A DNA stretch of 5,072 bases from Flavobacteriaceae bacterium. GTDB taxonomy: Bacteria; Bacteroidota; Bacteroidia; Flavobacteriales; Weeksellaceae. Positions 5,016 through 5,072 of the stretch are shown here, in pieces. Below the pieces are notes generated by a model. That model saw only the letters and a list, made by a program, of their open reading frames with translations. It had not been told where the DNA came from and did no database searches. Where the stretch lies: assembly GCA_031273305.1 (NCBI GenBank), contig JAISSC010000151.1, positions 1 through 5,072 on the forward strand, written 5' to 3'. The translations under genes and the position numbers were made by a program. Every line of letters starts with the position of its first letter. Position 1 is the stretch's first letter.

Positions 5016-5072
5016 AGTCCCGCACGGGACGACACTTTATTAACCTTACGGCAGGCTATACATCTCGCGATA
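5016..5072 (+). repeat. AGTCCCGCA-type repeat, family C copy 2 (runs to window edge)
   Basis: A second unit exactly 72 bases after the first. GTCCC-GCAC-GGGAC (5017-5030) is again perfect, followed by the near-identical linker ACTTTATTAACC. Downstream it diverges: TTACGGCAGGCTATA replaces the CCGTATGC hairpin with a decayed or different version. The unit may continue past the window end. Confidence 0.68.

Larger units (their letters stand above)
4666..5072. other. Gene-free intergenic region filled with palindromic repeats
   Basis: These 407 bases contain no coding frame I can support on either strand. They are visibly richer in GC-containing palindromes than the rest of the window. At least three repeat families are interleaved: GTAGAGACG-type hairpins, TTGCGAGCG-type elements, and AGTCCCGCA-type tandem units. 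The layout resembles a landing zone for REP-like sequences downstream of a housekeeping gene. No integrase, transposase or RAYT gene is in view. Confidence 0.75.

Noticed and set aside
4944..5072. CRISPR array
   Set aside because: Only two repeat units are seen, the repeats hold several palindromes, and the region between them is itself repeat-like; no cas genes are present.

Overview
The window is AT-rich, uses long AT-rich leaders with almost no Shine-Dalgarno sequences, and carries a CobN-like / MotA-ExbB-like / DUF2149 gene order that I know from Bacteroidota such as Porphyromonas and Bacteroides. I read it as chromosomal DNA of a low-GC member of the Bacteroidales or a close relative; the species cannot be told from this sequence.

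Bases 1-1947 hold four same-strand genes with short gaps (39, 4 and 1 bases between the coding regions): the last 86 codons of a membrane-anchored protein, a seven-helix membrane protein, a MotA/TolQ/ExbB-type proton channel, and a DUF2149 protein with an ExbD-like membrane helix. This order matches the distal part of the Bacteroidota haem-uptake operon hmuYRSTUV. There HmuS is a CobN-like chelatase and T, U and V are inner-membrane partners. These names are unrelated to the HmuTUV ABC transporter of other bacteria. The likely joint role is an inner-membrane complex in which the ExbB/ExbD-like pair uses the proton gradient to drive a periplasmic chelatase-like protein on haem or another tetrapyrrole. 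The assignment of the first gene and the coupling are inferences.

Bases 1948-2130 form an AT-rich spacer with several short inverted and direct repeats and one good -7-like box. It probably holds the promoter of the next gene.

Bases 2131-4665 encode a complete ClpC, the HSP100 unfoldase that feeds ClpP. Both AAA+ modules are intact and a VGF ClpP-docking loop is present. The second N-terminal repeat lacks the Glu that forms one phosphoarginine pocket in Bacillus ClpC.

Bases 4666-5072 have no gene. They are packed with palindromic intergenic repeats of at least three families: two copies of a GTAGAGACG-type hairpin flanking two TTGCGAGCG-type elements, then two copies of an AGTCCCGCA-type element 72 bases apart. 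The first hairpin starts five bases after the clpC stop and may mark its 3' end.
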